Positions 19,998 through 33,520 are shown, counted from the stretch's first letter. The stretch: DNA of 64,000 bases from Neostapfia colusana (GCA_030760725.1 JASWHV010000019.1:32057944-32121943), one strand, 5' to 3'. The notes: generated by a model from the sequence alone, not told the origin. Numbers and translations are program-made.

Positions 19998-22784
19998 TGT
20001 AACACCCTCAATTTCACTACCATGCATTGCATACATTTTTCATATAGAAAAGCATTTAAAAAGAAGAAGAATTAAAGAGATGAATATGGAGGCAAATAAA
20101 ATAATAAAAGGAAATAGAAATGGAAAATAATGAAAATAAGTATAAAAGGAAAAGAAATAAAAAAGAAAAAAGAATAAATAAATAAAATAGCCAAATTGGG
20201 CCACCCCAATTTTTCCCCGAAATTTTCCAATTTTCCCAAATTCCCCTCTCCCCTAATTTCCCAATTTTTTCCTAATTTTTCTAATTTTTCCCAAATTCCC
20301 CAAAATTTCCCTAGGGGGATTTTCCCCCACGTTTGGGGGGGGGGGGGGGGAGGGGATTTTTCCCCCAATTCCTCCGCACCAAAGTATGGGGGTAAACCCT
20401 AATGGGCCCCACCCCTTGGCTGCAGCCCACTAAGTGTGGGAAACCCTAGCCCCCCCCTTGTTGGATTTTTGTGGGCTTTTATGTATCAATTAGTCCCAGC
20501 CATTGGATGAAAATAAATAATAAAATCCCCAGCCCCTAGCTTCCACCTCTTTTAAAATTAAATCTCAGCCATTGGATATTTGGGTTGCTAAAATCCTAGC
20601 CACCCTAGCCCTTCCCCCCCCTTATAAATCTAACTCCCCCTAGCCGCCCCACCCCTCTACCTTTTTTTGGCCGCCGCCCTCTTCCCCCCCCCTGCTGCCA
20701 AGTCGTGCCCCTCTGCCAGAATTTGGCCGCCATGGAGCTCCGTCACACCTCGCCGTCGACGCAGAAGAAGCCCCGACATTATGCCCTACCCCCAGCCTTA
20801 TAATTCTCCATGGAAAATCCTCGGCTTCTGCCATTGCAAGGGAGGAGGTCCTGCCGCCAGGAAGAGAGGAGGAACAAGTGAGGTAGGCTCCCTTTACCCC
20901 TCTTACAACGTCGCCGCTTTTTCTACGCACCCATTTTCTTCACCCCCTGTGAGCAGAAAATTCTGCTTGTGGACAGACCATATTTTGGTCGATTTTTTAC
21001 GGTGAGATTGATCTACAAAGTGGGTCAAGATCATCACAACATCCATACTTAATCTCAGCAACCTTGATCATCATAAAACCCCATGAAAGTTTACTAAAAC
21101 ATGCAAGAACACGTACAAACTGGTTTTATAAAACTGCACCATAGGAATTGCATTCATTCACTTCATTGCATCTTAAGTAAAGTTTGTGCATGATAATTGA
21201 TTGCTGTAAATTTTGGATGTGCATGGTTATGAGTAGAAGGACAAGCTCAAGAGGTCGTCTACGAGGAGCTACATCACCAAGACTTCGAGACGCTTGAGCA
21301 ACACGAACCACGGGAGCAAGGCAACTTCCTCTTGACCATATTGATCCTATGTTTCAAAACTGTTTTGCTTGCGAAAACTTGTATGCTTGTGTCAACTTGA
21401 TGGAGACCCTTTTACAGGAGTTTACTAGGTTTGTTAAACCATCCTTGGCACTGGGAAAGTTGATGAATCGGGTATGGTCGATTTTCCTTTCTGCTTCGCT
21501 TAGTTTGGATATGGGAAGCTGAAAATTAAACTTATTAGCTACTGCACTCATGAGAATAAAGATAATGAGAACTTGATGATGTCGATGAGCATGTAATCTG
21601 GGAGATCTTGGCGAGCTTGGTTCGTGGATGTTGCTGAATGATATGGTGGTTGCTTGCGTAGATCTAAGGACCGATTCATGCAAGCAGATGCCAGGAAAAC
21701 AGTGCCACCACAAGGCCAAATATGGGTGTGGCTTAGCTGACTAATTAGGTGTGTTGGTAGCTTGTTATGGACCGTTCGATGGCGCAGGGAATGGGAGTCG
21801 ATGAGGACTACCCTGGGAACTACATGGCACAAGAAGGGGCCCGTGGGTGGGAGAATAGAGATTCGAGCCAGCCGATGAAACCTCAGTGGGTCCATACATC
21901 CTAGTAGCCCCTTTGTAAAGGCTATTTTGTGATCTCTTAGCCATACAAAGATGGTTGTGTACTGGTATAATGGAAGTTCTTTCTAGTCGCCGATGGGAGA
22001 TGAAATCACGAACTTGTAGGTAAACTGGTGCCACCTGCAGTGTAAAACTATCATGATAGCCGTGCTTCCGGTCACAAGCACCTGGCCAACTTCCATTTTT
22101 AGAGGCAAAACATGGTATGGTTTTCGGGTATGGTCATTGGCACTTGTTTTGGGACTGTTTTGGGTCATGACAATGAGTTTTGTTTCGGTTATATGAAAAT
22201 GAGATGGTTATGAATACTTATGAGTATGAGATGAACTTGAGAAAGATTATTGGCTGGTTGAGACTTGATAAATGGTTAATTATGATGAAGGAATGTTGAT
22301 GACTTACCTGGTTATGATGTGATTTAACTCACCTAGAAATAGTTGCTGTTTTACCATGTTTGTGAAATAAAATTTGCTTGCTGCAATGAACCGCTTTATT
22401 TCCTACCTTGTTCTAATCTACATGTCATAATTTCCCGCACTTTCTGAATACGACATGTACTCACCCTTGCATTCCCACATATACATCAGCTACAGGAGAA
22501 GAATATTTCGAGGAACATGTGGAGTACTAGGCGTGCGCACTACCGTCAACATGCCTGTGGAGTTGAAGTTGGAGCCTGCTGTTTTAGTCATTTTCCGCTG
22601 TCGTTAGAGTCTTCCACTGCAAGAATAAATTAGATATTCATGAGTGAGACATTGAGTCAATGTAATAAAGTACTTAAACATTATTCGTACGTGGTTATAT
22701 TCTGAATTTAAGTTTGTGGATGTGATGAACATCCTGGGCACACATATGCATTCACTTGGTTCATTTTCGGAACCGGGTGTCACA
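19998..22784 (+). repeat. 3' LTR of element B (2.79 kb)
   Basis: It starts TGTAACACCC and ends GGGTGTCACA, forming near-perfect 10-bp terminal inverted repeats. The first 700 bp are unusual: an A-rich stretch (20040-20190), C/T-rich runs, and a run of about 20 G near 20334-20353. I see no conserved ORF in it. Confidence 0.85.
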
Positions 22785-22988
22785 ATTTTGCCCTTAATGT
22801 GGTCTAAATTTGGTTAGAATGGAAACTAGTCAGCACTGTCAATTTTGGGCAGTGTACCAGAAATCAACTTGTGTATAAGTTTGATTTATGTTTCCAAATT
22901 CTAAGAGTTCAATGACCTGTTTTATGTTATAACTCGTTGTTTTACCGTTGAAATGAATATTTGACACTTTCAAATATTTTTTCTATAG

Positions 22989-23950
22989 ATGGAAGCCAAT
23001 AAAGAGTTGGACAACGGGTGGGCAGTGTCCCACTGTTCTCAACGCCGCGGGTATCCGGATCTGTTGAAGCTTATACTTCAACATTCCGGGTATACGGAGA
23101 TGCCGAGCTTTCTTGCCAAAGAAGATGGCGAGGAGGAGAACACGATGTGTGTCATACATGTCGATGTTCCGGCAGGACTGACTCCACCGGGATGGGTACC
23201 GTTCATCGTCATGGTGAAAGGTAATTACCCGGCGGATAAATGGCAATTGGAAGCCCGCGATGCTATGTCATGCTTCTGCCAACTTCACGTGAGAGCTATG
23301 GAGGGCACTCCATATGCGCTTGTTCCGGTGAAGTGACAAGCTAATCACGTATGGTGGAGGCAGTACATTGAGGCAACCGATACAAACTGCCCAAGGTACG
23401 ATCCAGCAGAGGCAAATCTCAGCCTCTATATCATTGCGGGAAGGAACGTGATGGATAGCCAAGCTGTCCATACAGCTCGTCTTGCCATGGAGCTCAAGAA
23501 GAGCACCGCCCATAGCGACCATTACGAGAGTGCCCATAATGCACTTCATGATGTGCTCGCACCGATGATGCAAAGGCTGAATCGACAAGAGCAGCAGTTG
23601 CGTCGTTTGAAGAAGGTGGGAAAGAAAATTTGTGTCGACATCACGGCTTTGCAGCAGTAATTCCATGCTTCGACCCAGCAAAGTGAAGTTCTTACTCGAG
23701 AGCGCGATGAAGCGATTGGGGTGGGACAGAACTGGGAGATGGATTACAATCAATCCATGGGCGAGGTGAACGCGCTGCAGGACCTAGAACCTCCTGTAGT
23801 GGGCCTGCCGTTTGCAGGTGCCATACCCATGGTTTTAGGTATTCCGGTGATACTGGAGCCTGAACCAGAAGATGAGGTCACGGATCCGGAGCCACCAGAA
23901 GAACCAGCGGAAGAGGAAGAATGACAGGAGGTTGACATCCACTCTGACTA
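22989..23950 (+). pseudogene. ORF1 of element C, disrupted
   Basis: The ATG at 22989 follows directly on TTTTTTCTATAG, an acceptor-like sequence. The N-terminal dsRBD-like domain is readable to about residue 100 (DLLKLILQ ... CFCQLHVRAMEGTPYAL) and stops at a TGA at 23333-23335. The coiled-coil part continues at 23448-23660, where a TAA replaces a Gln or Glu codon, and the acidic tail at 23721-23924. Amino-acid similarity to A and F is clearest in the domain core and in the run HVRAMEGTPYAL. The product role is unknown. Confidence 0.7.
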
Positions 23951-24253
23951 GGGAATTTCCATTGACAAATAGAGCAGCGAGGGTAGTCGGGTGTATAACT
24001 TTTGTAACAGCGATATGTCGTTAGAAAAACAGTAGCATGTGAGTACGTAGTGACAACAGGAGCACGACTTCTCGGGTGATCAAAAGTTGCTGTAATTTTG
24101 ACCCAAGAATAAATGTATCTTGTATAAAGTTTTTGCTTTATCAATATATGTGAATGTTGTGCCGATATCTCAATACATCACTACAATACCGTACTGTTTT
24201 CATGGGATTTTAAGTATGACATGTGCTGACTTTTTAACGCCATGGATTGCAGA

Positions 24254-25390
24254 ATGACTCATACTCGCGCCAACCTGGAAGTTGGGGGTTCTAGTCAGCG
24301 AGGAGAGGTCTACCAGCAGCCCGAGACATCCTCGGGCCAGCAGCAATCACCACCACCACCAATGGTCACGGTGACGGACATTGTTGCGTCCATGGCTGGC
24401 TCGCATCAGCAGCACACGGAGCTGCTATGAATGCTGATCGACAGTACGTCTTGCCCATAGAAACGTCAAGGCCGGGAAGAACGCCAGCAAAGTTCTTACT
24501 CGGATTTCCTGGCGACGCATCCTCCGTTATTCTCGCGGGTGGATGAACCCATTGATGCGGACAACTGGCTCCACACAATGGAGATGAAATTTGGGCTGCT
24601 CCAAGTGAGTGTCAGCAGAATACACGGTTTGCGACCCACCAACTTTTTGGATCCGCAAGCACTTTGTGGGCCAACTTTTGTGCATCCCAACAAAAATTGA
24701 GCAAATTTTAACCTGGACAGAATTTAGGACGGCCTTCCGGTCCTATCATATTCCGCCAGGCTGATGAAGCGGAAGACGCAGGAGTTCTTACACCTGCAGC
24801 AGGGCAACCGGAATGCACTGGAGTATGCCAGTGTGTTCAATGACCTCGCCTTATACGCGTTGTATCATGCTGATATGGACAAAAAGAGGAGGGACCACAT
24901 CTATCAGGGGCTGAATCCGCTACTGAAAGACAAGCTGGCCATATTCAATCGCGGCAGCCTCAACGAGATGATTGATTCTGCGATTGTACAGAAGGACTCC
25001 GGCAAGGAGTTGACTGCGGCAGAAAAGAAGAGGAGCATGCCGCAGGGCAGCATAGAGGGAGGTGGTCCTCCCTAAAAATATCGGATGGTGTATCGCACAA
25101 CACCTGGGCAACGCTGACAAACACCGTGTCGACCGATGCAATTCTGCAATCGGCCGTATCCACAGCCGGCATTTCAACCGGCATTACCAGCACCTCCACA
25201 GAAGCAACAGTAACAACAGCAGCAACAGGCTTTCGTCCACAATGCAGCGGTCAGCCACCGTACGCATGCTTCACGTGCGGTCGCCAGGGGCATTTATGAA
25301 AGGATTGCCCCGACAAGCAGCAAGGCAGCACAGCGGCACCACTATTCCCGGGTAGAAACCAGCCTCAAAACAACAACAATGCACAGCGTT
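24254..25390 (+). pseudogene. gag: gag of element C (degenerate)
   Basis: The ATG at 24254 lies one base after GGATTGCAG. The N-terminal MTHTRANLEVGG and Gln/Pro-rich part ends in a TGA at 24428-24430. The capsid part resumes with changed frame and is open at 24764-25075 (FLHLQQGNRNALEYASVF). The zinc knuckle near 25260-25306 reads C-F-T-C ... H, with a TGA before the last Cys. No intact product is possible. Confidence 0.85.
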
Positions 25391-27639
25391 CAAACCCCAA
25401 GCCTGGCAATGTCCATCAACTCGCCATTAAGGACGTGCCGGAGGGAGAACCCGTCCTTGCGGGTATGTTCCATCTCCACCACCACCCCGTCATAGTTTTA
25501 TTTGATTTGGCTGCCACTCATAATTTCATTAGCCATACTTGTGTTGTCAAGTATGATCTACAAATACTACCCACCGAGAGTCCTTTCTTAACTTGTTTAC
25601 CGGGTGGGAAAATCTCAGCAAGAATAATGGTTCCAGAAGCACCGTTATGCTTAGGGGAGGGATTATACCCCGCGTCTCTCATAGTTTAGAGGGACAGAAG
25701 GTCGACGTCATCATAGGGATGTCATGGTTAACCCGCCACGGTGCTGTTTTAGACGTCGTCTCTCGTGTCGTGCACTTGAACTCGTCGGTGCATGAACCCC
25801 ATTCTCTATTTCTGGACAGTCCAGAAATAAAACTTCCAGCAGTTTATAGTTCCACAATCAGCAGCAGGGAAAACATTCCAGTAGTTCGTGAGTTCCCCGA
25901 CATATTTCCGGATGATCTACGGGGTATGCCACCCGACGGGGAGGTGGAGTTCAAGATAGAACTTGCACCGGGAACCATGCCAATATCCCGAGGGCCATAC
26001 AAGATGGAACCTAAGGAATTGGCGGAATTAAAAATGTAGTTGACGGGCCTGCTGGATAAGGGTTTTATTAGGACGAGCTCCTCACCATGGGGCTGTTCGA
26101 TATTGTTCGTCAAGAAGAAGGATGAGACATTACGGCTTTGTGTGGACTATCGTCCACTAAACGCCGTCACGGTCAAGAACAAGTACCCATTGCCCCGTAT
26201 TGACATGTTGTTTGATCATCTGGTAAGGGCAAAGGTATTTTCCAAGATGGACTTGAGATAAGGGTAACATCAGATTAAAATTAGGGCTGAGGACATACCG
26301 AAGATGTCTTTCTCGATGACGTACGGACTATATGAGTACCTTGTCATGCCTTTCGGCCTCACCAACGCTCCGGCTCATTTCATGTATTTGATGAAGTCGG
26401 TGTTCATGCCTGATCTTGATAAATATGTTGTGGTCTTTATCGATGATATTCTGGTTTATTCAGGGTCGGAAGAAGAGCATGCCAACCACTTGCATATACT
26501 CTTGCAACGGCTGCGAGATCACAAGTTATACGAAAAATTCAGCAAGCGTTAATTCTTGATATCTCAAGTACCCTTTCTCAGTCATATTATCTCAGAGGAG
26601 GGAATCGCTGTAGACCCGAGCAAGATAGTACAACTGCTGAATTGGAAATCCCCGAGGTCTGTTCACGAGGTGTTGAGTTTCCTCGGACTCACGGGATATT
26701 ATCGGAGGGTTACCCCGAACTTCTCAAGAATTGCAAAGCCAATGACCGAGCTGCTGAAGAAGGCTTCCAAATATATATGGAATCCAGCATGTGAAGCGAC
26801 ATTCAAAGCTTTGGTGAAGCACCTCATATCAGCACCAGTTTTGGCGCAGCCGAATACAACAAAATCGTTCGATGTTTATGCGATGCATCTGGCATTGGAC
26901 TCGGATGTGTGCTGATGCAATATAATAGACTGGTCATGTATGGATCACGGCAGCTCCAGAACCATGAGCTAAAGTATTCAACTCATGACTTAGAATTAGC
27001 TGCTGTGGTACTCGCGCTCAAAATGTGGAGGCATTAACTTTTTGGCAACCTCCTACATCTATATACCAACCAAAAGAGCCTCAAATACATATTCACTCAT
27101 AAGGAGTTAAACATGAGGCATCGGAGATGGTTAGAGTTGATAATGGATTACAAAATATAGATTCATTATCATCCCGAGAAGGCAAACGGTTTGGCTGATG
27201 CGCTGAGCCGCAAGTCACACGTGAATAATCTAACCATCATACCTTTGGAACAGAGTGAACCAAATTTGTATTTGGTTCCACATGGAGCTCTCTACAATCT
27301 AGCTCTCATTCCCACCATCTGTGAAGAGATAGCGGCAGCCCGGAAACATGACATGGGTATGTCACATTTACAGAGGCGATTGGACAGCGGAGAACTGAAA
27401 TGTTTCTTGAAGGACGGATACGGTGTTCTGTGCTTCATGAACAGAATAGTCGTACCCCGTAACCCGGAACTAAGAAAGAAAATCTTTGATGAGGCGCACT
27501 TGTCAAAGTTTCCTATTCACCCCAGAAGTAACAAGATGTATCAAGAGCTGAAAAGCAAATTTTGTTGGACACGGATGAAGCAGGAGATCGCTAAATATGT
27601 GTCCGAGTGCGATACATGCCGTAGGTTGAAGGCAGATCA
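25391..27639 (+). pseudogene. pol: pol of element C, part 1: protease, RT, RNase H, start of integrase
   Basis: The protease motif is LFDLAATHNF (about 25498-25527), so the DSG triad has become DLA and is inactive. RT (about 25960-26550) keeps FIDDILVYS at about 26439, but stops at 26037-26039 and 26262 break the frame. The RNase H frame shifts near 26880-26930. Integrase restarts at 27191 with ADALSRKSHVNNL and includes the HHCC region around 27493-27620. The code stops at the D insertion after ADH and continues in the 42385 segment. Confidence 0.85.
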
Positions 27640-30600
27640 TGTAAAAGTCCCAAAAATGTGTATGAATAAAAACCAAGGTTTGAGTTCATATGTGTGGCAA
27701 AGACATGAAAAATGGGACTTGCTAAAACTTTTCTTCATGCAAAGTAATACATGGATGACCATCCAAATTGAGGCTCACATTTTTATTTAGAAGTGTTGAA
27801 CCAATAAGGAGTTAAATACCTATTTGCATGTAAGTTTAAAAATCAGATTTGAAATTCAAAGTTTACACATGTGGTGACAAAAAACTTTGAATAAGCATAC
27901 AGCCCTATAGTTGGATTTATAGGAAAAAGTTTTATCACCAACTTTGCATTTGTAGGGTGGGCTCAAAAAGGAGTTAAAGAGAAGCATTTGCAAATTCTAG
28001 CCAAGTTCAAATTTGTCATACATTTCCAAACTGAATTTGGAGAATTCAAATTCTAGCCACCTTTTAAACTCAGCATTCTGGGAATTGTGAAGATCAGCTT
28101 GAGAAGATATTTGGGAGGAAAAGGTGGAGTGGGACCCACATGTCATAGAGGTAAAGAGACTGCCTTGCACACTAAGTTTCAGCCTCATTGGGAGAATTCC
28201 CCGAACAGCTCGCGTGAGCCACGAGCAGCTCCCAGCGTGGAGGCACTGGGGGGCTCGGCAGCGCCACCAGCTGCTCCATTCCCACACGCGGGCGCCCAAA
28301 GGCGGTTCTCTAAGCGTGTTAATCTCCTCTGAGCAGATCAAAGACCCAGCTGCCTTCTCCTCCTTGCAAACAAACCGAGAACCGGGTGCCTCACCTCCGC
28401 TGCCGCGGCTTGCCCAAGAAACCATGGAAACATCGCGCCCCCTTCACCCCTGAACTTCTAAACATCGCCGCAAGCTCGGCCTCCACCTCCCAGAACCGAA
28501 AGCAAGCAAGCTTCGGCCTCCGGTGCCCGAGAACAACCGCCGCCGCGGCGACCTAGTTCAAGAAAGTGATCGGGCGCATGTGGGCAGCTCACCACAGTGG
28601 TATTCACGGCCATGCGAGGGCGGCAACGGGAGCGCACGGCCACTGTGCTGCTCTCACCCAAAGCTCACTCCATGCCGTGAGCTAGTGACGGCGAATTTCG
28701 GGATTTGGCTCCGGCGGCTTGAACCCGAGCATCCGGTACGGGAATCCAAAATTCTCCACTTCTATTCATTCTTAGCTTGTCAAACTTTGCACGTAGGAGC
28801 TGGACTAGCCGGCGATCATATTCTCTTGAGCATCCGTCGCATGAAAACCCTTTGGAGCGACGTATTTTGAGGTCTACCGGGCACTTCTCTGGCGGACCAA
28901 ATCGGGCGCACGGTGACGACCGGCTTGCGATGGTTCCAGAGCCATTTGGGGGCCATGCCGAGCCTTGCGATCATCGACTGATGCTGTAGAGCTCATTGGT
29001 GGAGTGTTTGGCAGGCTAGAACCCACGGCCAATAGAACGAAAGGGCAACCGAGGCCGCCACACGTCGCGAGCTGTCTTCCGGTCGCCGGAAGCCCTAGAA
29101 CGCCCCACCATCGTGTTCGTTGACATCGATAACCCCCTGGCGGCGAGTTTTAGCTCAGGCGGTAGCCGGAAACGGCAAGCCGGCGAGCTCTGACGTCTGG
29201 CCGGCGAGCTGGGCGCCGGGCGCGCGAAGGGGCGGTGGGAGGTAGAAGAAAGCAGTGGGTCCCGTTTGTCAGCGACTCAATTTTAAATATGGGATCAGCC
29301 GTGGCCCGGGGATTGGTTGTGGCTGCACGCCAATCTGCTGCGGCCCGGTGTGGCTGAATTCTGAGTGGCTGGCGTTTAAACAGTGGGACCAGCCGAATTT
29401 TAGTGGGAGAAAATATTTCCAGAGATGGTTCAAACTTTGGAAAATCCTAGCTCTTTGTAGGAACCTCCAAATTAAGTGATTCCAATTGGGTTGGATTCAT
29501 TTTTAAGAGGTCTATCCAAATATGAACTCAGAATTGTATGAAAGTCAATATATAATTCTGGAAAATTATTTGAAGGTTTTCTGAAAAAGAAATTATTGAG
29601 AGAGTTTGGTTTATCCAAAAATCCTCAAATTTTGCAAGAATATTCTTTAGCATATTGTTGACCTTCTAGCAGATTTTCAGCTCATTTGAAGATCATTTGA
29701 GTAGGAATTTGCTAAATGCAAACTACTGTGTTCAAAAGAGTCCAGAAACATTTTCAGAAAAATGTTTCCCACTTCAAAAATATATTCTGGGCAATCCATA
29801 TCTCCAAAAATCATAGGAAAATTTAGTCAATCTCTGTGGGACATACTTGAAATTGTAGTTCACTTAATTGAGCATGAAAATGCACATTACCTCAGAATTA
29901 ATTCTTTTGAGTAGGAATGCTTAAAGAATTTTTCTGGGAGAACTACTCAAGTAAAAGGGCTGAATTTTGGACCAGATTACTCTCATGTGATCAAGAACTC
30001 ACATGTAAATTATAAGCCCAATATGAATCCTTGAACTCCCTGTTCTTATTCTCCATACTTATGTATAGGGGAAAATACATAATTGATATTGTGAGAATTA
30101 TGGAGGACACAATATGACTCCACATTAGCTGCAATTTGGCAAGCTAAATCCTTAGGTAGTATAGAACCTGCTGTAAAAGTTTTGAGGCCATTGGAGTTCT
30201 GGTTCTTCATTTGCACTCAAATCTTTTCAGCTTATCTATTATGTTCATTAAGGAAAATGACTAGTGTATAGCTAAGACCTTAAGGTCAATTTAGTTTATT
30301 TCTGTTCTTTGCACAACATAGCCAACCCAAGCCATGCTTGGCTTTTCCACACAACCTCTGTTCCTAAGAGATTAATTCTATAACATCTTTCCATTACATT
30401 CTATAAAACATGTACATATGCATTTCAATAGGAACCACAACGAAGGGGATTCAAAGGAGTGATTCATTGAAGTGGATCAAGCTCCAGAGAATCAAGGGTG
30501 GATCAGCAAGGACACTGACTGTTTATATACGACTACCCTGCAAAACAGGCAAGCTCCGGTTTGCATTTAACAGCTATTAAGTTTTTATTTTGTATTCACC

Positions 30601-31969
30601 TTTGGTTAAGATTTGAACTGTACATTAGGTCTAGTGTTTGATACTCCTCTTGTATGGCCAAATGACCTATGGAGTATTGGGTAGGTGTCTGTCACCGTGT
30701 AGAACTGCCATGCTTAAGTACGGTTCGGTAGAAGTCGAGTGGTGAGATGTTACTCGCAGTTTCAGGAACAACAGGGGCATACGGGATTGCTTCATAAATG
30801 AATTAGCAAGTTAAAGTTGAGACCGGAAGGTTGTAGGAGCAGCAGGACATAGGGTCCTGGGTGCTATAGACCTGTACGAGTCGGTCAAGGACCGATCTGT
30901 ATGCGGCCCTGTTGAACAAGTTTGAGTTGTGTACCGGACTCATGCTGGCTATATGGGACCTAGTAAACCGATGTACCTCGGGAAGCTGTCGTTGGGACTT
31001 TTCGGGTCGCCTCAGGCGGACGGCCAGTGTGCAGTATGTGGGGAACATTCTCATGACATCTCACGTCGGAAGGTGCACCATGAGAGTGGCTACTGTACGG
31101 GGCGACTTTATTGATTCAGCTGGGGTGAAACGGGGGAAAGGCTGCCACGTACGACGTCAGTGATGGTTGTTGTTGGCAACGTCGAGTACGGGGGTACGTG
31201 TTGTGTAGTCCGGGTGTTATTGATTCGAATCACCGTCGCTCGCGGAATGGACCGAGCATACTTGTTCTCACAGTCGTGACGTAGTAAAAACTTGCATGAG
31301 AAAGGAACTAATCATATTGATGTGAAGTATTATACTAGCTTTGCATTGGATCTTGATGAATAGGCTAGTGCAAACTCGATTCTTTTATGCCATGAGCAAT
31401 TTACATCGGGGGAAAGCGTTTCTTGTTTGATTGTGGACTCCCGATGTGGCGTGCCAAAGGTTACTTAAAATGCTGCAATTAATACCTGAAAGTAAGGATT
31501 CACTTTTAGGCGAGTTTAATTATGCTTATGCCATCCTACTTTAGGTGCATAACCTCACATAGAGTTTCATGTTTAGGGTGACGGTTAAGTCTTGCTGAGC
31601 GTTATGCTCACAGATTCTATCCGAGTTGTTTTGCAGGTAATTGACTCGATGCTTATGAGAAGGGATGTCGATGAGACTCGGGAACCTCCGAGTGCTTACT
31701 CAAAGAGCATCCTCGCCGCTGCAGATTGTTCTTCGTGTTGCTAGTAAGAGACAGTCAGCGGGCTGGACTGTTTCTTTGTTGCTAAGATAGAGATGATTCG
31801 TGAGAGTGATAGTCTTCCGCTGTAGTTTACTCTGATATAACTATTTGTAAAACATTCTTGTACGCTTCCGCTAAACTATTTATGTAATATGATGTGTGTT
31901 CATCGACACGTGTGCTGTTGGGTGCCGCATAACACGGCACCACCCAACAAGGTTTTGTGGTCCCTCACA
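27640..31969 (+). repeat. 5' LTR of element D
   Basis: It starts TGTAAAAGTCCC and ends GGTCCCTCACA. It holds GTGGGACCCAC (28129-28139), a GC-rich island (28150-29260), a TATA-like TTTATATAC near 30523 just upstream of the cross-family 20-mer GGCAAGCTCCGGTTTGCATT (30548-30567), and the U5 hairpin (31921-31941). The interval from that donor-like site to TTTTGCAG at 31636 is 1078 bp, almost the length found in A and F. Confidence 0.95.
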
Positions 31970-31972
31970 GAG

Positions 31973-31984
31973 TGGTATCAGAGC
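31973..31984 (+). other. Primer binding site of D (tRNA-iMet)
   Basis: TGGTATCAGAGC, the exact plant initiator-Met primer site, begins 4 nt after the LTR end. Confidence 0.95.
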
Positions 31985-32118
31985 TGCGTTGGGAATAGAT
32001 CACGAATTGAGCATCATATTATGTCAAAAACTTAGGATACGGTGAGATAACGGTACTAGGCCCACATAAGGACTATTATTAGCATATTATGAAGGTGGCA
32101 AGCTAACTTATTTGTTAT

Positions 32119-32345
32119 GTCGGAAAATCATGCATCTCGGGACGTCTATATCTTGGGGGGTGCACGTATGCGCTGTCCACCAGTGCGCACAAGCTGAAGG
32201 GTGGAGCCCCACAGGTGGCAGGTAACCCGACCCGCTTTAGTATCCTCTACGACTCTTCATGTCGTTTGGGGTAGTCGAGCAAGGCCATTCCCTGACGTGC
32301 GTGGTGCAATTTGGGAGACCCCGTCACGTGGTAAGTAACGTGAAC
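32119..32345 (+). other. Conserved noncoding leader of D
   Basis: It matches the leader of A (3417-3660) and F (59830-60055) with only scattered changes, although these elements belong to different families. It holds the blocks GCGCTGTCCACCAGTGCGCA and GACCCCGTCACGTGG. No ORF is conserved. It is a candidate packaging or dimer-linkage signal. Confidence 0.55.
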
Positions 32346-32567
32346 ACGTAGCTCAAGGCGTGTTTGGCTTGAGAACACCTGCGCGAGTGATGACGGCCGG
32401 GTGTACGAACTGTATAGATACCGGGTTCGGTGTGCAGCCGAACCTGAGGATTGAGTGTGGCTTATGTAGGTACTAACCACGAAAACCTTAGTGCTTATAG
32501 AACACATTTGCGAGTGACCGTTTTAGCGCCACCTGAGGATACGTATATGTCAGTGTAATCCAGTTAG

Positions 32568-33519
32568 GTTTTTCTTTGGTGAGGCAACGTAGTACCGTCA
32601 TATGTCTTACGGTGCATCGTCACCGTACTACACTGGATAGTATTCTTACATATGAAGAAATCATTCATGACTAACTTCCAAACTAAAAATGGATGTGATA
32701 AAGCACATATTAGTTACTGAGCTCTTCATTTGAACTAAGTTTCAAAGAAGAGACTTGTTAGGGTTCTTTTGATCTCAAAGACAGAGTGTTCTGTTCAGAC
32801 AGAAATTTTTCTGGGCTTTAACAGAGCGTAACTCTGATTAGCTTGACCCAATGGAGGTGTTTGATACAGTTCTCGAAAGGTTATTAAGTGCTCTACATCT
32901 TTTCTGTAGAACTCCAGAGCCAAATCCAACACCAACTTGGTTGAATGTCCAGATGAATGCAAACTGTTCAGAAAACAGAGCAGCTGCAAACTTCTCTGGA
33001 TGTTGCTGTAAATTAGCCGTCACAGTCTGTAGAAAAATTTCTAAGGGTCATATGATAAACCGTTGAAAAGTTTATGAAACTTGCAACGATTTTGTAGTTC
33101 ATAGTTTGTTCAGAATTGTACCCCATTTGTATGTAAAACTGTGATGAAAACAGCCACATACAAAGGAGGTGCTGGCAAAATTTATCCACAAAATTCTGTC
33201 AACTTTGAACGATCATAACTTCTGATGAAGGGATGATCCAGAGGCATGTGAGTACTCGATGGAAAGATACTGAAGTTAACTTTAACATTGGTATTCGACT
33301 TGAGTTATGAAAATGCTAGTAACGTGATCAAATTCTGAGTTAAGTACAGAAAGGTCTGTTCTGTACAGAATCAGGGACTGAATATGTTGGCTTTAGAAAG
33401 ATGTGTAAACGTGAAATTTTGTTATGCTTTCATAAAGTTTTAGCATGTTAATGTTTTACATACTTTCACATACTGCTGAGATCAAGTTTTGACTTCCCTC
33501 AAAAATTTGCTTTTTGCAG
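32568..33519 (+). other. Intron-like segment between leader and gag of D
   Basis: It starts at CAGTTAG|GTTTTTCTTTGG and ends TTGCTTTTTGCAG, one base before the gag ATG. It is homologous to the segment before ORF1 in A, sharing for example TCTGTCAACTTTGA and GGTCATATGATA. It contains no conserved ORF. Confidence 0.5.
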
Positions 33520-33520
33520 T

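Larger units (their letters stand above)
18253..22784 (+). mobile_element. Element B: older Tekay/Del-like gypsy element, 3' part only
   Basis: It contains the RNase H end, integrase, chromodomain remnant, polypurine tract TTTTAAGGGGGTAGG (19981-19995) and 3' LTR (19998-22784). Its 5' part must lie to the left of A, outside the window. The family differs from 1-3 in LTR sequence and in pol. To the right, sequence of element C resumes at 22785, so B is inserted in the leader of C. Confidence 0.88.
22785..27639 (+). mobile_element. Element C, first segment (family 1)
   Basis: This piece runs from the end of the leader intron (matching A from about 4590) through ORF1, gag, protease, RT, RNase H and the integrase zinc region. 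It is cut at 27639 by element D; the target GATCA is duplicated at 27635-27639 and 42380-42384. C continues at 42380-42562 and 47005-48085. It is the oldest layer of the nest. Confidence 0.92.

Noticed and set aside
20196..20402. ORFs over the homopolymer-rich part of the B LTR
   Set aside because: Pro/Phe/Gly-rich readings come from C, T and G runs and have no conservation to lean on.
28087..28453. Overlapping ORFs repeated in both D LTRs (also 38498-38864)
   Set aside because: They recur only because the LTRs are copies of each other. Differences between copies show no coding pattern, and frames overlap on both strands.
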